A stretch of DNA of 64,000 nt, from assembly GCA_963971575.1 (NCBI GenBank), contig OZ020616.1, positions 25,141,120 to 25,205,119 on the forward strand. Direction: 5' to 3'. This DNA comes from Liopterus haemorrhoidalis. Taxonomy: Eukaryota; Arthropoda; Insecta; Coleoptera; Dytiscidae. Below are positions 24,023 through 36,496 of this stretch, in pieces. Positions within the stretch are counted from its first letter, which is position 1. The number at the start of each line of letters is the position of its first letter. A model generated the notes under the pieces. That model had not been told where the DNA came from, made no database searches, and saw only the letters and a program-made list of their open reading frames with translations. A program made the translations under genes and the position numbers.

Positions 24023-27000
24023 GGTCCGATATATGGTAAAGGCACATTTTAAAACATATTTTAAACAAAAAAAAAATTTGAAAAATTTTGAAATTTTTGT
24101 AATAGAATTTAATTTTTCAAAAAATTATATCTCAATAACGGTAAAAGATAGGGACCTCTGGTTTAAATTTTTGATTTCCTCAAGTCCATTTTAGTCGAAG
24201 GAAATTAGGGCCTTAATAACCAAACTTATACAAAAGCATGTATCATTAAACAAAACCCTTAAAAATGGCAAAAAATCGAAAAATCGTAAGGGGGACCCCT
24301 TCGATAAGAAATCTCGAATTTTTACAAAAAAAAATATTTCGGATTTTTCTCAAAATTGATACACATTGGGCCGTAGATCAAAAAATAAGGTTCATTTTGG
24401 ATTTTGGCCAACTGTTTTTGAGTAAATCGGAAAAAAAGTACCTAAAAATGACTACATCGGAAAATAGTACCTAAAATTGACTATAACTCAAAAACTAAGG
24501 CCTCTTGATTTTTTTAAATATTTTTTTATTAATCCTCACCCCAAAATTACCTAACGGCCGTATTTTGGACTGTATTAGGAAAACTTTTTTTTCAAAAAAA
24601 TTAACAGAGAATATGTGGACAGGTATTTCAAAAACTAAAAGAGATAGGGACCTGCGGTTGGAATTTTTGAAGTTGTAAGGTCCGGTATATGGTAAAGGCA
24701 CATTTTAAAACATATTTTAAACAAAAAAAAATTTTGAAAAATTTTGAAATTTTTGTAATAGAATTTAATTTTTCAAAAAATTATATCTCAATAACGGTAA
24801 AAGATAGGGACCTCTGGTTTAAATTTTTGAGTTCCTCAAGACCATTTTAGTCGAAGAAAATTAGGGCCTTAATAACCAAACTTATACAAAAGCATGTATC
24901 ATTAAACAAAACCCTTAAAAATGGCAAAAAATCGAAAAATCGTAAGGGGGACCTCTTCGATAAGAAATCTCGAATTTTTACAAAAAAAAATATTTCGGAT
25001 TTTTCTCAAAATTGATACACATTGGGCCGTAGATCACAAAAATAAGGTTCATTTTGGATTTTGGCCCACTGTTTTTGAGTAAATCGGAAAAAAAGTACCT
25101 AAAAATGACTACATCGGAAAATAGTACCTAAAATTGACTATAACTCAAAAACTAAGGCCTCTTGATTTTTTTAAATATTTTTTTATTAATCCTCACCCCA
25201 AAATTACCTAACGGCCGTATTTTGGACTGTATTAGGAAAACTTTTTTTTTTTCAAAAAAATTAACAGAATATATGAACATGTATTTCAAAAACTAAAAGA
25301 GATAGGGACCTGCGGTTGGAACTTTTGAAGTTTTAAGGTCCGATATATGGTAAAGGCACATTTTAAAACATATTTTAAACAAAAAAAAAATTTGAAAAAT
25401 TTTGAAATTTTTGTAATAGAATTTAATTTTTCAAAAAATTATATCTCAATAACGGTAAAAGATAGGGACCTCTGGTTTAAATTTTTGAGTTCCTCAAGTC
25501 CATTTTAGTCGAAGGAAATTAGGGCCTTAATAACCAAACTTATACACAAGCATGTATCATTAAAAAAAACCTTAAAAATGGCAAAAAATCGAAAAATCGT
25601 AAGGATGACCCCTTCGATAAGAAATCTCGAATTTTTACAAAAAAAAATATTTCGGATTTTTCTCAAAATTGATACACATTGGGCCGTAGATTTCAAAAAT
25701 AAGGTTCATTTTGGATTTTGGCCAACTGTTTTTGAGTAAATCGGAAAAAAAGTACCTAAAATTGACTATATCGGAAAATACTACCTAAAATTGACTATAA
25801 CTCAAAAACTAAGGCCTCTTGATTTTTTTAAATATTTTTTTATTAATCCTCACCCCAAAATTACCTAACGGCCGTATTTTGGACTGTATTAGGAAAACTT
25901 TTTTTTTCAAAAAAATTAACAGAGAATATATGAACAGGTATTTCAAAAACTAAAAGAGATAGGGACCTGCGGTGGGAATTTTTGAAGTTTTAAGGTCCGA
26001 TATATGGTAAAGGCACATTTTAAAACATATTTTAAACAAAAAAAAATTTTGAAAAATTTTGAAATTTTTGTAATAGAATTTAATTTTTCAAAAAATTATA
26101 TCTCAATAACGGTAAAAGATAGGGACCTCTGGTTTAAATTTTTGAGTTCCTAAAGTCCATTTTAGTCGAAGGAAATTAGGGCCTTAATAACAAAACTTAT
26201 ACAAAAGCATGTATCATTAAACAAAACCCTTAAAAATGGCAAAAAATCGAAAAATCGTAAGGGGGACCCCTTCGATAAGAAATCTCGAATTTTTACAAAA
26301 AAAAATATTTCGGATTTTTCTCAAAATTGATACACATTGGGCCGTAGATCACAAAAATAAGGTTCATTTTGGATTTTGGCCAACTGTTTTTGAGTAAATC
26401 GGAAAAAAAGTACCTAAAAATGACTACATCGGAAAATAGTACCTAAAATTGACTATAACTCAAAAACTAAGGCCTCTTGATTTTTTTAAATATTTTTTTA
26501 TTAATCCTCACCCCAAAATTACCTAACGGCCGTATTTTGGACTGTATTAGGAAAACTTTTTTTTCAAAAAAATTAACAGAGAATATGTGGACAGGTATTT
26601 CAAAAACTAAAAGAGATAGGGACCTGCGGTTGGAATTTTTGAAGTTTTAAGGTCCGGTATATGGTAAAGGCACATTTTAAAACATATTTTAAACAAAAAA
26701 AAAATTTGAAAAATTTTGAAATTTTTGTAATAGAATTTAATTTTTCAAAAAATTATATCTCAATAACGGTAAAAGATAGGGACCTCTGGTTTAAATTTTT
26801 GAGTTCCTCAAGTCCATTTTAGTCGAAGGAAATTAGGGCCTTAATAACCAAACTTATACACAAGCATGTATCATTAAAAAAAAACCTTAAAAATGGCAAA
26901 AAATCGAAAAATCGTAAGGATGACCCCTTCGATAAGAAATCTCGAATTATTACAAAAAAAAATATTTCGGATTTTTCTCAAAATTGATACACATTGGGCC

Positions 27001-30000
27001 GTAGATTTCAAAAATAAGGTTCATTTTGGATTTTGGCCAACTGTTTTTGAGTAAATCGGAAAAAAAGTACCTAAAATTGACTATATCGGAAAATAGTACC
27101 TAAAATTGACTATAACTCAAAAACTAAGGCCTCTTGATTTTTTTAAATATTTTTTTATTAATCCTCACCCCAAAATTACCTAACGGCCGTATTTTGGACT
27201 GTATTAGGAAAACTTTTTTTTTCAAAAAAATTAACAGAGAATATATGAACAGGTATTTCAAAAACTAAAAGAGATAGGGACCTGCGGTGGGAATTTTTGA
27301 AGTTTTAAGGTCCGATATATGGTAAAGGCACATTTTAAAACATATTTTAAACAAAAAAAAATTTTGAAAAATTTTGAAATTTTTGTAATAGAATTTAATT
27401 TTTCAAAAAATTATATCTCAATAACGGTAAAAGATAGTGACCTCTGGTTTAAATTTTTGAGTTCCTAAAGTCCATTTTAGTCGAAGGAAATTAGGGCCTT
27501 AATAACAAAACTTATACAAAAGCATGTATCATTAAACAAAACCCTTAAAAATGGCAAAAAATCGAAAAATCGTAAGGGGGACCCCTTCGATAAGAAATCT
27601 CGAATTTTTACAAAAAAAAATATTTCGGATTTTTCTCAAAATTGATACACATTGGGCCGTAGATCACAAAAATAAGGTTCATTTTGGATTTTGGCCAACT
27701 GTTTTTGAGTAAATCGGAAAAAAAGTACCTAAAAATGACTACATCGGAAAATAGTACCTAAAATTGACTATAACTCAAAAACTAAGGCCTCTTGATTTTT
27801 TTAAATATTTTTTTATTAATCCTCACCCCAAAATTACCTAACGGCCGTATTTTGGACTGTATTAGGAAAACTTTTTTTTCAAAAAAATTAACAGAGAATA
27901 TGTGGACAGGTATTTCAAAAACTAAAAAAGATAGGGACCTGCGGTTGGAATTTTTGAAGTTTTAAGGTCCGGTATATGGTAAAGGCACATTTTAAAACAT
28001 ATTTTAAACAAAAAAAAATTTTGAAAAATTTTGAAATTTTTGTAATAGAATTTAATTTTTCAAAAAATTATATCTCAATAACGGTAAAAGATAGGGACCT
28101 CTGGTTTAAATTTTTGAGTTCCTCAAGACCATTTTAGTCGAAGAAAATTAGGGCCTTAATAACCAAACTTATACAAAAGCATGTATCATTAAACAAAACC
28201 CTTAAAAATGGCAAAAAATCGAAAAATCGTAAGGGGGACCTCTTCGATAAGAAATCTCGAATTTTTACAAAAAAAAATATTTCGGATTTTTCTCAAAATT
28301 GATACACATTGGGCCGTAGATCACAAAAATAAGGTTCATTTTGGATTTTGGCCCACTGTTTTTGAGTAAATCGGAAAAAAAGTACCTAAAAATGACTACA
28401 TCGGAAAATAGTACCTAAAATTGACTATAACTCAAAAACTAAGGCCTCTTGATTTTTTTAAATATTTTTTTATTAATCCTCACCCCAAAATTACCTAACG
28501 GCCGTATTTTGGACTGTATTAGGAAAACTTTTTTTTTTTCAAAAAAATTAACAGAATATATGAACATGTATTTCAAAAACTAAAAGAGATAGGGACCTGC
28601 GGTTGGAACTTTTGAAGTTTTAAGGTCCGATATATGGTAAAGGCACATTTTAAAACATATTTTAAACAAAAAAAAAATTTGAAAAATTTTGAAATTTTTG
28701 TAATAGAATTTAATTTTTCAAAAAATTATATCTCAATAACGGTAAAAGATAGGGACCTCTGGTTTAAATTTTTGAGTTCCTCAAGTCCATTTTAGTCGAA
28801 GGAAATTAGGGCCTTAATAACCAAACTTATACACAAGCATGTATCATTAAAAAAAAACCTTAAAAATGGCAAAAAATCGAAAAATCGTAAGGATGACCCC
28901 TTCGATAAGAAATCTCGAATTTTTACAAAAAAAAATATTTCGGATTTTTCTCAAAATTGATACACATTGGGCCGTAGATTTCAAAAATAAGGTTCATTTT
29001 GGATTTTGGCCAACTGTTTTTGAGTAAATCGGAAAAAAAGTACCTAAAATTGACTATATCGGAAAATAGTACCTAAAATTGACTATAACTCAAAAACTAA
29101 GGCCTCTTGATTTTTTTAAATATTTTTTTATTAATCCTCACCCCAAAATTACCTAACGGCCGTATTTTGGACTGTATTAGGAAAACTTTTTTTTTCAAAA
29201 AAATTAACAGAGAATATATGAACAGGTATTTCAAAAACTAAAAGAGATAGGGACCTGCGGTGGGAATTTTTGAAGTTTTAAGGTCCGATATATGGTAAAG
29301 GCACATTTTAAAACATATTTTAAACAAAAAAAAATTTTGAAAAATTTTGAAATTTTTGTAATAGAATTTAATTTTTCAAAAAATTATATCTCAATAACGG
29401 TAAAAGATAGGGACCTCTGGTTTAAATTTTTGAGTTCCTCAAGTCCATTTTAGTCGAAGGAAATTAGGGCCTTAATAACAAAACTTATACAAAAGCATGT
29501 ATCATTAAACAAAACCCTTAAAAATGGCAAAAAATCGAAAAATCGTAAGGGGGACCCCTTCGATAAGAAATCTAGAATTTTTACCAAAAAAAATATTTCG
29601 GATTTTTCTCAAAATTGATACACACATTGGGCCGTAGATCACAAAAATAAGGTTAATTTTGGATTTTGGCCAACTGTTTTTGAGTAAATCGGAAAAAAAG
29701 TACCTAAAATTGACTATATCGGAAAATAGTACCTAAAATTGACTATAACTCAAAAACTAAAGCCTCTTGATTTTTTTAAATATTTTTTTATTAATCCTCA
29801 CCCCAAAATTACCTAACGGCCGTATTTTGGACTGTATTAGGAAAACTTTTTTTTTTTCAAAAAAATTAACAGAATATATGAACATGTATTTCAAAAACTA
29901 AAAGAGAGAGGGACCTGCGGTTGGAACTTTTGAAGTTTTAAGGTCCGATATATGGTAAAGGCACATTTTAAAACATATTTTAAACAAAAAAAAAATTTGA

Positions 30001-31257
30001 AAAATTTTGAAATTTTTATAATAGAATTTAATTTATCAAAAAATTATATCTCAATAACGGTAAAAGATAGGGACCTCTGGTTTAAATTTTTGAGTTCCTC
30101 AAGTCCATTTTAGTCGAAGGAAATTAGGGCCTTAATAACCAAACTTACACAAAAGCATGTATCATTAAAAAAAAACCTTAAAAATGGCAAAAAATCGAAA
30201 AATCGTAAGCGGGACCCCTTCGATAAGAAATCTCGAATTTTTACAAAAAAAAATTTTTCGGATTTTTCTCAAAATTGATACACATTGGGCCGTAGATTTC
30301 AAAAATAAGGTTCATTTTGGATTTTGGCCAACTGTTTTTGAGTAAATCGGAAAAAAAGTACCTAAAATTGACTATATCGGAAAATAGTACCTAAAATTGA
30401 CTATAACTCAAAAACTAAGGCCTCTGGATTTTTTTAAATATTTTTTTATTAATCCTCACCCCAAAATTACCTAACGGCCGTATTTTGGACTGTATTAGGA
30501 AAACTTTTTTTTTCAAAAAAATTAACAGAAAATATATGAACAGGTATTTCAAAAACTAAAAGAGATAGGGACCTGCGGTGGGAATTTTTGAAGTTTTAAG
30601 GTCCGATATATGGTAAAGGCACATTTTAAAACATATTTTAAACAAAAAAAAATTTTGAAAAATTTTGAAATTTTTGTAATAGAATTTAATTTTTCAAAAA
30701 ACTATATCTCAATAACGGTAAAAGATAGGGACCTCTGGTTTAAATTTTTGAGTTCCTCAAGTCCATTTTAGTCGAAGGAAATTAGGGCCTTAATAACAAA
30801 ACTTATACAAAAGCATGTATCATTAAACAAAACCCTTAAAAATGGCAAAAAATCGAAAAATCGTAAGGGGGACCCCTTCGATAAGAATTCTAGAACTTTT
30901 ACCAAAAAAAATATTTCGGATTTTTCTCAAAATTGATACACATTGGGCCGTAGATCACAAAAATAAGGTTAATTTTGGATTTTAGCCAACTGCTTTTGAG
31001 TAAATCGGAAAAAAAGTACCTAAAATTGACTATATCGGAAAATAGTACCTAAAATTGACTATAACTCAAAAACTAAGGCCTCTTGATTTTTTTAAATATT
31101 TTTTTATTAATCCTCACCCCAAAATTACCTAACGGCCGTATTTTGGACTGTATTAGGAAAACTTTTTTTTCAAAAAAAATTAACAGAGAATATATGAACA
31201 GGTATTTCAAAAACTAAAAGAGATAGGGACCTGCGGTGGGAATTTTTGAAGTTTTAA
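24023..31257 (+). repeat. Domain III, HOR copy C: complete 11 units, 7235 bp
   Basis: Unit starts are 24023, 24679, 25337, 25994, 26651, 27309, 27966, 28624, 29282, 29942 and 30600, giving all eleven types in order. It contains both unit 6 (AGATAGTGACC near 27433) and unit 8 (ACACAAGCATG near 28831). Private changes include ACTACCTAAAATT near 25780 in unit 3, AAAAAAGATAGG near 27927, and a two-base gain GATACACACATTGG near 29618 in unit 9. Similarity to the other copies ends near 31.23 kb, where GCGGTGGGAATTTTTG replaces the expected GCGGTTGGAACTTTTG of a new unit 1. Confidence 0.9.
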
Positions 31258-31897
31258 GGTCCGATATATATGGTAAAGGCACATTTTAAAACATATTTTA
31301 AACAAAAAAAAATTTTGAAAAATTTTGAAATTTTTATAATAGAATTTAATTTATCAAAAAATTTTATCTCAATAACGGTAAAAGATAGGGACCTCTGGTT
31401 TAAATTTTTGAGTTCCTCAAGTCCATTTTAGTCGAAGGAAATTAGGGCCTTAATAACCAAACTTACACAAAAGCATGTATCATTAAAAAAAACCTTAAAA
31501 ATGGCAAAAAAACGAAAAATCGTAAGGGGGACCCCTTCGATAAGAAATCTCGAATTTTTACAAAAAAAAAATATTTCGGATTTTTCTCAAAATTGATACA
31601 CATTGGATACACATTTGGATTTTGGCCAACGGTTTTTGAGTAAATCGGAAAAATAGTACCTAAAATTGACTATTTCGGAAAATAGTACCTAAAATTGACT
31701 ATAACTCAAAAACTAAGGCCTCTTGATTTTTTTAAATATTTTTTTATTATTCCTCACCCCAAAATTATCTAACGGCCGTATTTTGGACTGTATTAGGAAA
31801 ACTTTTTTTTTCAAAAAAATTAACAGAGAATATATGAACAGGTATTTCAAAAACTAAAAGAGATAGGGACCTGCGGTGGGAATTTTTGAAGTTTTAA
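31258..31897 (+). repeat. Short variant unit (640 bp) with deletion and 11 bp duplication
   Basis: The stretch GATACACATTG (31595-31605) is immediately repeated as GATACACATTT (31606-31616) and joins straight to GGATTTTGGCC. The usual GGGCCGTAGATCAC...AAGGTTCA segment of about 30 bp is missing. The join sits at a shared CATT, which suggests replication slippage or end joining with local templating. No other unit in the window has this structure. Confidence 0.85.
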
Positions 31898-32545
31898 GGT
31901 CCGATTTATGGTAAAGGCACATTTTAAAACATATTTAAAAAAAAAAAAATTTTGAAAAATTTTGAGTAGAATTTGATTTATCAAAAAATTATATCTCAAT
32001 AACGGTAAAAGAAAGGTACCTCTGGTTTAAATTTTTGAGTTCCTCAAGTCCATTTTAGTCGAAGGAAATTAGGGCCTTAATAACCAAACTTACACAAAAG
32101 CATGTATCATTAAAAAAAAAACCTTAAAAATGGCAAAAAAACGAAAAATCGTAAGGGGGACCCCTTCGATAAGAAATCTCGAATTTTTACAAAAAAAAAT
32201 ATTTCGGATTTTTCTCAAAATTGATACACATTGGGCCGTAGATCACAAAAATAAGGTTCATTTAGGATTTTGGCCAACTGTTTTTGAGTAAATCGGAAAA
32301 AAAGTACCTAAAATTGACTATATCGGAAAATAGTACCTAAAATTGACTATAACTCAAAAACTAAGGCCTCTTGATTTTTTTAAATATTTTTTTATTAATC
32401 CTCACCCCAAAATTACCTAACGGCCGTATTTTGGACTGTATTAGGAAAACTTTTTTTTTCAAAAAAATTAACAGAGAATATATGAACAGGTATTTCAAAA
32501 ACTAAAAGAGATAGGGACCTGCGGTTGGAATTTTTGAAGTTTTAA
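31898..32545 (+). repeat. Short variant unit (648 bp), 10 bp deletion
   Basis: Near 31965 the usual GAAATTTTTGTAATAG is shortened to GAGTAG, followed by AATTTGATTTATC. The related units at 40433 and 49635 read GAAAGTTTTGTAGTAG and keep the ten bases, so the loss happened after these lineages split. The unit also has CCGATTTATGG at its landmark and GAAAGGTACC at 32011. Confidence 0.85.
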
Positions 32546-35500
32546 GGTCCGGTATATGGTAAAGGCACATTTTAAAACATATTTTAAACAAAAAAAATTT
32601 TTGAAAAATTTTGAAATTTTTGTAATAGAATTAAATTTATCAAAAAATTATATCTCAATAACGGTAAAAGATAGGGACCTCTGGTTTAAATTTTTGAGTT
32701 CCTCAAGTCCATTTTAGTCGAAGGAAATTAGGGCCTTAATAACCAAACTTACACAAAAGCATGTATCATTAAAAAAAAACCTTAAAAATGGCAAAAAATC
32801 GAAAAATCGTAAGCGGGACCCCTTCGATAAGAAATCTCGAATTTTTACAAAAAAACATATTTCGGATTTTTCTCAAAATTGATACACATTGGGCCGTAGA
32901 TTTCAAAAATAAGGTTCATTTTGGATTTTGGCCAACTGTTTTTGAGTAAATCGGAAAAAAAGTACCTAAAATTGACTATATCGGAAAATAGTACCTAAAA
33001 TTGACTATAACTCAAAAACTAAGGCCTCTTGATTTTTTTAAATATTTTTTTATTAATCCTCACCCCAAAATTACCTAACGGCCGTATTTTGGACTGTATT
33101 AGGAAAACTTTTTTTTTCAAAAAAATTAACAGAGAATATATGAACAGGTATTTCAAAAACTAAAAGAGATAGGGACCTGCGGTGGGAATTTTTGAAGTTT
33201 TAAGGTCCGATATATGGTAAAGGCACATTTTAAAACATATTTTAAACAAAAAAAAATTTTGAAAAATTTTGAAATTTTTGTAATAGAATTTAATTTTTCA
33301 AAAAATTATATCTCAATAACGGTAAAAGATAGGGACCTCTGGTTTAAATTTTTGAGTTCCTCAAGTCCATTTTAGTCGAAGGAAATTAGGGCCTTAATAA
33401 CAAAACTTATACAAAAGCATGTATCATTAAACAAAACCCTTAAAAATGGCAAAAAATCGAAAAATCGTAAGGGGGACCCCTTCGATAAGAAATCTAGAAT
33501 TTTTACCAAAAAAAATATTTCGGAGTTTTCTCAAAATTGATACACATTGGGCCGTAGATCACAAAAATAAGGTTAATTTTGGATTTTGGCCAACTGTTTT
33601 TGAGTAAATCGGAAAAAAAGTACCTAAAATTGACTATATCGGAAAATAGTACCTAAAATTGACTATAACTCAAAAACTAAAGCCTCTTGATTTTTTTAAA
33701 TATTTTTTTATTAATCCTCACCCCAAAATTACCTAACGGCCGTATTTTGGACAGTATTAGGAAAACTTTTTTTTTTTCAAAAAAATTAACAGAGAATATA
33801 TGAACATGTATTTCAAAAACTAAAAGAGATAGGGACCTGCGGTGGGAATTTTTGAAGTTTTAAGGTCCGATATATGGTAAAGGCACATTTTAAAACATAT
33901 TTTAAACAAAAAAAAATTTTGAAAAATTTTGAAATTTTTGTAATAGAATTTAATTTTTCAAAAAATTATATCTCAATAAAGGTAAAAGATAGGGACCTCT
34001 GGTTTATATTTTTGAGTTCCTCAAGTCCATTTTAGTCGAAGGAAATTAGGGCCTTAATAACCAAACTTATACAAAAGCATGTATCATTAAACAAAACCCT
34101 TAAAAATGGCAAAAAATCGAAAAATCGTAAGGGGAACCCCTTCGATAAGAAATCTCGAATTTTTACAAAAAAAAATATTTCGGATTTTTCTCAAAATTGA
34201 TACACATTGGGCCGTAGATCACAAAAATAAGGTTCATTTTGGATTTTGGCCAACTGTTTTTGAGTAAATCGGAAAAAAAGTACCTAAAATTGACTATATC
34301 GGAAAATAGTACCTAAAATTGACTATAACTCAAAAACTAAGGCCTCTTGATTTTTTTAAATATTTTTTTATTAATCCTCACCCCAAAATTACCTAACGGC
34401 CGTATTTTGGACTGTATTAGAAAACTTTTTTTTTCAAAAAAATTAACAGAAAATATATGAACAGGTATTTCAAAAACTAAAAGAGATAGGGACCTGCGGT
34501 GGGAATTTTTGAAGTTTTAAGGTCCGATATATGGTAAAGGCACATTTGAAAACATATTTTAAACAAAAAAAAATTTTGAAAAATTTTGAAATTTTTGTAA
34601 TAGAATTTAATTTTTCAAAAAACTATATCTCAATAACGGTAAAAGATAGAGACCTCTGGTTTAAATTTTTGAGTTCCTCAAGTCCATTTTAGTCGAAGGA
34701 AATTAGGGCCTTAATAACCAAACTTATACAAAAGCATGTATCATTAAACAAAACCCTTAAAAATGGCAAAAAATCGAAAAATCGTAAGGGGGACCCCTTC
34801 GATAAGAAATCTCGAATTTTTACAAAAAAAAATATTTCGGATTTTTCTCAAAATTGATACACATTGGGCCGTAGATCACAAAAATAAGGTTCATTTTGGA
34901 TTTTGGCCAACTGTTTTTGAGTAAATCGGAAAAAAAGTACCTAAAATTGACTATATCGGAAAATAGTACCTAAAATTGACTATAACTCAAAAACTAAGGC
35001 CTCTTAATTTTTTTAAATATTTTTTTATTAATCCTCACCCCAAAATTACCTAACGGCCGTATTTTGGACTGTATTAGGAAAACTTTTTTTTTCAAAAAAA
35101 TTAACAGAGAATATATGAACAGGTATTTCAAAAACTAAAAGAGATAGGGACCTGCGGTTGGAATTTTTGAAGTTTTAAGGTCCGGTATATGGTAAAGGCA
35201 CATTTTAAAACATATTTTAAACAAAAAAAATTTTTGAAAAATTTTGAAATTTTTGTAATAGAATTTAATTTATCAAAAAATTATATCTCAATAACGGTAA
35301 AAGATAGGGACCTCTGGTTTAAATTTTTGAGTTCCTCAAGTCCATTTTAGTCGAAGGAAATAAGGGCCTTAATAACCAAACTTACACAAAAGCATGTATC
35401 ATTAAAAAAAAACCTTAAAAATGGCAAAAAATCGAAAAATCGTAAGCGGGACCCCTTCGATAAGAAATCTCGAATTTTTACAAAAAAACATATTTCGGAT

Positions 35501-36496
35501 TTTTCTCAAAATTGATACACATTGGGCCGTAGATTTCAAAAATAAGGTTCATTTTGGATTTTGGCCAACTGTTTTTGAGTAAATCGGAAAAAAAGTACCT
35601 AAAATTGACTATATCGGAAAATAGTACGTAAAATTGACTATAACTCAAAAACTAAGGCCTCTTGATTTTTTTAAATATTTTTTTATTAATCCTCACCCCA
35701 AAATTACCTAACGGCCGTATTTTGGACTATATAAGGAAAACTTTTTTTTTCAAAAAAATTAACAGAAAATATATGAACAGGTATTTCAAAAACTAAAAGA
35801 GATAGGGACCTGCGGTGGGAATTTTTGAAGTTTTAAGGTCCGATATTATGGTAAAGGCACATTTTAAAACATATTTTAAACAAAAAAAAATTTTGAAAAA
35901 TTTTGAAATTTTTGTAATAGAATTTAATTTTTCAAAAAACTATATCTCAATAACGGTAAAAGATAGGGACCTCTGGTTTAAATTTTTGAGTTCCTCAAGT
36001 CCATTTTAGTCGAAGGAAATTAGGGCCTTAATAACCAAACTTACACAAAAGCATGTATCATTAAACAAAAACCTTAAAAATGGCAAAAAATCGAAAAATC
36101 GTAAGCGGGACCCCTTCGATAAGAAATCTCGAATTTTTACAAAAAAAAAATATTTCGGATTTTTCTCAAAATTGATACACATTGGGCCGTAGATTTCAAA
36201 AATAAGGTTCATTTTGGATTTTGCCCAACTGTTTTTGAGTAAATCGGAAAAAAATTACCTAAAATTGACTATATCGGAAAATAGTACCTAAAATTGACTA
36301 TAACTCAAAAACTAAGGCCTCTTGATTTTTTTAAATATTTTTTTATTAATCCTCACCCCAAAATTACCTAACGGCCGTATTTTGGACTGTATTAGAAAAA
36401 CTTTTTTTTTCAAAAAAATTAACAGAAAATATATGAACAGGTATTTCAAAAACTAAAAGAGATAGGGACCTGCGGTGGGAATTTTTGAAGTTTTAA

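Larger units (their letters stand above)
31258..36496 (+). repeat. Domain IV: mosaic of units related to the 14-unit HOR
   Basis: Unit starts are 31258, 31898, 32546, 33204, 33864, 34521, 35179 and 35837. Segments match domain V at different offsets. Bases 32.0 to about 33.8 kb match 36.6 to about 38.4 kb at +4610 bp (7 units), shown by GAAAGGTACC at 32011/36621 and CGGAGTTTTC at 33521/38131. Bases 33.8 to about 36.0 kb match 42.4 to 44.5 kb at +8545 bp (13 units), shown by GGTTTATATT at 34001/42546 and GATATTATGG at about 35843/44388. The first two units match those at 39775 and 40433 (AAATTATCTAACGG at about 31763/40298). It looks like an older, shuffled remnant of the HOR that follows. Confidence 0.8.

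Noticed and set aside
29611..29622. Two-base gain GATACACACATTGG as a possible microsatellite
   Set aside because: It is a single extra CA in one unit, which is ordinary slippage and not a repeat tract.
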